Assembly: GCF_040822085.1 (NCBI RefSeq) | Contig: NZ_CP162006.1 | Span: forward strand, 1,240,001-1,304,000 | Direction: 5' to 3' | Length of the DNA: 64,000 nucleotides | Source of the DNA: Rhodoferax sp. WC2427 | GTDB lineage: Bacteria; Pseudomonadota; Gammaproteobacteria; Burkholderiales; Burkholderiaceae_C | In this document: piece by piece, positions 61,261 through 64,000 of the stretch | How positions within the stretch are numbered: position 1 is the stretch's first letter | Layout of the letters: each line of letters begins with the position of its first letter | Translations under genes and position numbers: made by a program | Notes under the pieces: model-generated | Told to the model about the DNA's origin: nothing | Databases searched by the model: none | Seen by the model: the letters and a program-made list of their open reading frames with translations, nothing else

Positions 61261-62628
61261 CTAAACGGCGGCCGAGTCCTTCGACGCCACGGCAGGCAGC
61301 TTGGCGCGGATCAGCGTCCCTTGTCCGGGCGCGGAGGCCAGCGACAGCACGCCGCCCTCGGCCTCTACCCGAAAGCGCATGCCCACCAGCCCGTAGGCAG
61401 ACTGGGGCTTGGCGCTGGTATCAAAGCCCAATCCATCGTCGCGTACCGATACTTCGACCTCGCCATTCTGGGTGGTCCCCAGGCTGAGCCACACCTGCTG
61501 GGCCTTGGCGTATTTGCTGATGTTGGTGATGGCTTCCTGCACCAGCCGGTAGACCATCAGCTCGGCGGCAGGGTTCAGGTTGACCGGCTCCAGCGTGCAG
61601 TGCACCTGCACATCGGTGCTGTCGGCAAACTCCCGCGCCAGAATTTCCAGCGTGGCCACCAGCCCCAGGTTGCTCAGCGCCGACGGGCGCAGGTCTTCAA
61701 TGATGCGCCGCCCCAGGGCAATGCCACTGTTGAGCGTGCTCACCAGATGCGCCAGCAGGTCCAAAGCTTCGGGGGCCGACACCGTCAGGCGCGACTTGAT
61801 GCGGGCCGCATCCAGCTTGGCGGACGTCAGCAACGAGCCCAGGTCGTCGTGCAGGTTGCGTGCCAGGCGGTTGCGTTCGTCTTCCCGGGCAGTTTGCAAA
61901 TGCTGGGCGAGCTGTGTGAGCTGGGCTGTGCGCTCCAGCACTTCGGCTTCCAGCCGGTCCCGTTCGGCCTGCAACATGCGCTGCAGCTCGGTTTGCTGCT
62001 GCGTGTACAGAAAAGTCTGCCGCAGGTACATGAACAGCGCCAGCAGCCCCATACCCGTTAAAGCCGCCACCCCAATGCGGCTGAGCAGCAGCGATGCGTA
62101 AATGCCCTGCCGGTTCTCGGTGATGGTCTGGTTCTGGTGCGCCAACAGTTCGCTGCTGGTTTTGCGGACCACGTCCATCAGCTCTTTGCCAATATCGCTC
62201 AGCATGATCTCTTTGGCGGCTTCCGGCTTGCCGTCGTCGATCATCTGGACCGTCAGGGCCAGTTCGGACAGCTTGGCTTCGGTAGCTTCGTGGAGCTTGC
62301 CAAAAATAGCCGCTGACTCGGGCTTGGAGCTGTAGTACGGCACGAGGTAGTCCAGTGCGGTACGGACCTTTTTGACGGCCTCGTCATAGGGAGCGCGGTA
62401 CTCTTTGCGGCCCGTGACCAGGTAGCCCCGTTCGCTGGTTTCGGCGTTGGCCACGCCGTCGGCCAGGTTCTGGATACCGTCTTTGGCCTGCAACATCGCG
62501 GGCACGGCGTCCAGCCGGGCCACCGAGCGTTGGTAGGAACCTTCGCTGATCATCAGAATCGACAGCGCAAAACCGCCCGCCAACAAGAATGCCGTCCGAT
62601 TGCCACTTACGACCTTGATAAATCTCAT
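61261..62628 (-). CDS. CHASE3 sensor histidine kinase (NarX-like class)
   Basis: 455 residues. TM1 at about 11-28, a CHASE3 periplasmic domain (AETSERGYLVTGRKEYRAPYDEAVKKV), TM2 near 186-204, a coiled coil, and a HisKA_3 box with phosphorylated His260 (ARNLHDDLGSLLTSAKLDAARI). The ATPase has VQEAITNISKYAKA, DDGLGF and GLVGMRFRVEAEGG. It is divergent from a NarL-type regulator 59 bases away, its obvious partner. Signal unknown. Confidence 0.92.
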   Translation of the reverse strand: MRFIKVVSGNRTAFLLAGGFALSILMISEGSYQRSVARLDAVPAMLQAKDGIQNLADGVANAETSERGYLVTGRKEYRAPYDEAVKKVRTALDYLVPYYSSKPESAAIFGKLHEATEAKLSELALTVQMIDDGKPEAAKEIMLSDIGKELMDVVRKTSSELLAHQNQTITENRQGIYASLLLSRIGVAALTGMGLLALFMYLRQTFLYTQQQTELQRMLQAERDRLEAEVLERTAQLTQLAQHLQTAREDERNRLARNLHDDLGSLLTSAKLDAARIKSRLTVSAPEALDLLAHLVSTLNSGIALGRRIIEDLRPSALSNLGLVATLEILAREFADSTDVQVHCTLEPVNLNPAAELMVYRLVQEAITNISKYAKAQQVWLSLGTTQNGEVEVSVRDDGLGFDTSAKPQSAYGLVGMRFRVEAEGGVLSLASAPGQGTLIRAKLPAVASKDSAAV

Positions 62629-62687
62629 CTTATGTGCTCTGTCAAAAATGTGTGATCATGTAGGAGAAAGAAGTACCCTTACACACC

Positions 62688-63320
62688 ATGATCCGAATTG
62701 CAATTGTTGATGACCATGCGATGGTCCGCGCTGGCTTGCGCCAGTTTTTTGCCGACCAAATCGACTTCTCTGTGGTGGCGGAAGCCACCAACGGCCGCGA
62801 GGCGCTGGATATCGTGCGCAAGGGCGAGGTCGATGTGGTGGTGATGGACATCTCCATGCCCGACCACAGCGGTGTCGACGCGCTGGTGGCCATCAAGGCC
62901 CGTGCCCCCGACCTGCCGGTGCTCATCCTCAGCGGCTTTGCCGAAGAGCATTACGCCACCACCTTGCTGCGCCAGGGCGCCAGCGGCTACCTGAACAAAG
63001 ACTGCGACCCCGATGAAATCGTCAAGGCCATCCGCACCGTGTGCCGTGGCCGCAAGTACATCACCGCCGGTGTTGCCGAGCGCCTGGCCGAAGGCCTGAG
63101 CGGCGGGGGCGACAAGCCTTTGCACGAGCAGCTGTCCGAGCGCGAATTGCAGGTATTCTTGCGGCTGGCCAAGGGTGAAACCATTGGCCACATGGCTGTC
63201 AGCATGTCGCTCAGTGTCAAAACCGTCAGCACCTACCGTACGCGGGTGATGGAGAAAATGCTGCTGGAATCCAATAGCGACCTGACCTATTACGCTCTGA
63301 AAAACGGGTTGATCCAGTAG
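62688..63320 (+). CDS. NarL/LuxR-family response regulator
   Basis: 210 residues. The receiver domain has phosphoacceptor D54 (VVMDISMPDHSG) and Lys in YLNKD; the LuxR helix-turn-helix covers about 145-205 (LSERELQVFLRLAKGETIGHMAVSMSLSVKTVSTYRTRVMEKM). Divergent from the CHASE3 kinase. Probably controls nearby stress genes, but targets cannot be told from sequence. Confidence 0.93.
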   Translation: MIRIAIVDDHAMVRAGLRQFFADQIDFSVVAEATNGREALDIVRKGEVDVVVMDISMPDHSGVDALVAIKARAPDLPVLILSGFAEEHYATTLLRQGASGYLNKDCDPDEIVKAIRTVCRGRKYITAGVAERLAEGLSGGGDKPLHEQLSERELQVFLRLAKGETIGHMAVSMSLSVKTVSTYRTRVMEKMLLESNSDLTYYALKNGLIQ

Positions 63321-63340
63321 GCTGCGGCCTGTGCCGTGGG

Positions 63341-63751
63341 TCATGCCAGCGTGGCGGTGTCTGTATCGCCGGTGCGGCCCTCGGCCAGGTGGCCACAGTA
63401 GGTGATCAGGGCGTCAATCTCGTTGGATTTGTCAAACACCCGGTCGGCACCCAGTTCCAGGCATTTGCGCCGCATATCGGCGGTGGCGTAGTTGCTCAGT
63501 ACCACCAGGCTGCGCCGTGAATGGCTGGAGTGTGCCGAGCGCAGCACGCCCAGGCCGGAGCCGGCTTTCAGGAAAATATCCACAATCACCAGGTCGGCGT
63601 GGTTCTGGGGCGCAGTGAGCCACTGCACGGCTGTGCTTTCGTCTTCGGCGGTGCCAATCACTTTCACCGGGACGAGTTCTTCCAGTGTGGCGATCAGACT
63701 TTCGCGGATGACGGGGCTGTCTTCGACGATATACGTCTTGAGTTGGGGCAT
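63341..63751 (-). CDS. Single-domain response regulator
   Basis: 136 residues, receiver domain only: acidic pocket VEDS (9-12), phosphoacceptor D58 in LVIVDIFLKAGSG, Thr/Ser switch in VVLSNYA and Lys in VFDKSNE. No output domain, so it may work by protein contact or in a phosphorelay with the adjacent system. The ATG at 63751 (MPQLKTYIVEDSP) is preferred; the frame to 63835 adds 28 non-conserved residues. Convergent with the NarL-type gene. Confidence 0.87.
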   Translation of the reverse strand: MPQLKTYIVEDSPVIRESLIATLEELVPVKVIGTAEDESTAVQWLTAPQNHADLVIVDIFLKAGSGLGVLRSAHSSHSRRSLVVLSNYATADMRRKCLELGADRVFDKSNEIDALITYCGHLAEGRTGDTDTATLA

Positions 63752-64000
63752 GGAGTCTGACACTACTTCCTGGGTTCCAACACGGCTAAGTGCGGGCCCT
63801 ACGTTACCAAATTCTGCAGTTTGGGTGCAATCCATGCCGCAGGCAAACTACAAATACATTGATTCAGTATGCCCTCGAAACCTGGTCCGGGACATCGGGC
63901 ACATGCGCTACACCGTGTAAGACATTTCTTACAGATTGGGGATGGCGGCGGCGCTGTAGGACAAACACTACCCCGCTGCGCGGCCCCGTCCGCTTCGCAG
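63752..64000. other. Intergenic end of window
   Basis: 249 bases with no supported gene. It holds the promoter side of the receiver gene and an inverted repeat at 63916-63933; a TGTAGGAC-like sequence follows near 63954. Confidence 0.5.
63916..63933. promoter_or_regulatory. Inverted repeat TGTAAGA-CATT-TCTTACA
   Basis: A perfect 7-bp dyad with a 4-base spacer, no T run after it, upstream of the receiver gene. The size fits a dimeric regulator site, but no particular regulator can be named. Confidence 0.4.

Overview
The window is a GC-rich chromosomal segment from a betaproteobacterium, most likely family Comamonadaceae (Rhodoferax/Acidovorax/Polaromonas relatives). The evidence is protein-level resemblance, TRAP transport genes, several c-di-GMP proteins, and a short hairpin repeat of a kind I remember from Comamonadaceae intergenic regions. 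No database search was possible. No rRNA, tRNA, CRISPR array, transposase or phage structural gene was recognised.

Layout. 0-16 kb is mainly housekeeping and signalling: a partial glnS, a TRAP transporter (dctP-dctQ-dctM), small envelope proteins, dusC, a GGDEF-EAL protein, a Cpx-like set (periplasmic lipoprotein, response regulator, histidine kinase), and an MHYT-GGDEF-EAL protein. 16.1-19.0 kb is an unusual three-gene minus-strand operon: a 753-residue cysteine-rich protein with a duplicated N-terminal module, a DUF1360-like membrane protein, and a small MSCCGQ protein whose gene overlaps its neighbour by 140 nt in another frame. This is the best candidate for an undescribed system. 19.2-23.0 kb is a lipid-linked sugar module (HAD-UbiA fusion, small multidrug-resistance-like protein, AT-rich polytopic GT-C-like protein).

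25.2-32.4 kb is a gallotannin/gallate cluster: an aromatic-acid MFS permease, a LysR regulator, two unrelated tannases and gallate dioxygenase. A 17-bp near-palindrome of LysR T-N11-A form lies in both control regions. 32.4-35.4 kb holds an Hsp20, an FAD-dependent lipoprotein with two in-frame repeat insertions, and a Tat-signal DODA-type dioxygenase. 35.9-40.0 kb has a TbpB-like lipoprotein and a trans-3-hydroxy-L-proline catabolic pair with its GntR regulator. 40.0-44.3 kb is a four-gene operon of SPFH, DUF4178, DUF350 and a membrane spermidine synthase.

44.4-64 kb is dominated by stress functions: an alpha/beta hydrolase, large catalase HPII, a PNPOx-like stress protein, AsmA, a Crp/Fnr regulator, DUF3309, a sorbosone-dehydrogenase-like lipoprotein, a cardiolipin-synthase-like lipoprotein, DUF2177, a universal stress protein, a PAS-GAF-GGDEF-EAL phosphodiesterase, YqjE/YqjD/DUF1328 membrane proteins, a CHASE3 histidine kinase divergent from a NarL-type regulator, and a lone receiver protein.

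Thirteen copies of one short hairpin repeat are scattered through the window. Three of them lie in frame inside coding sequences.
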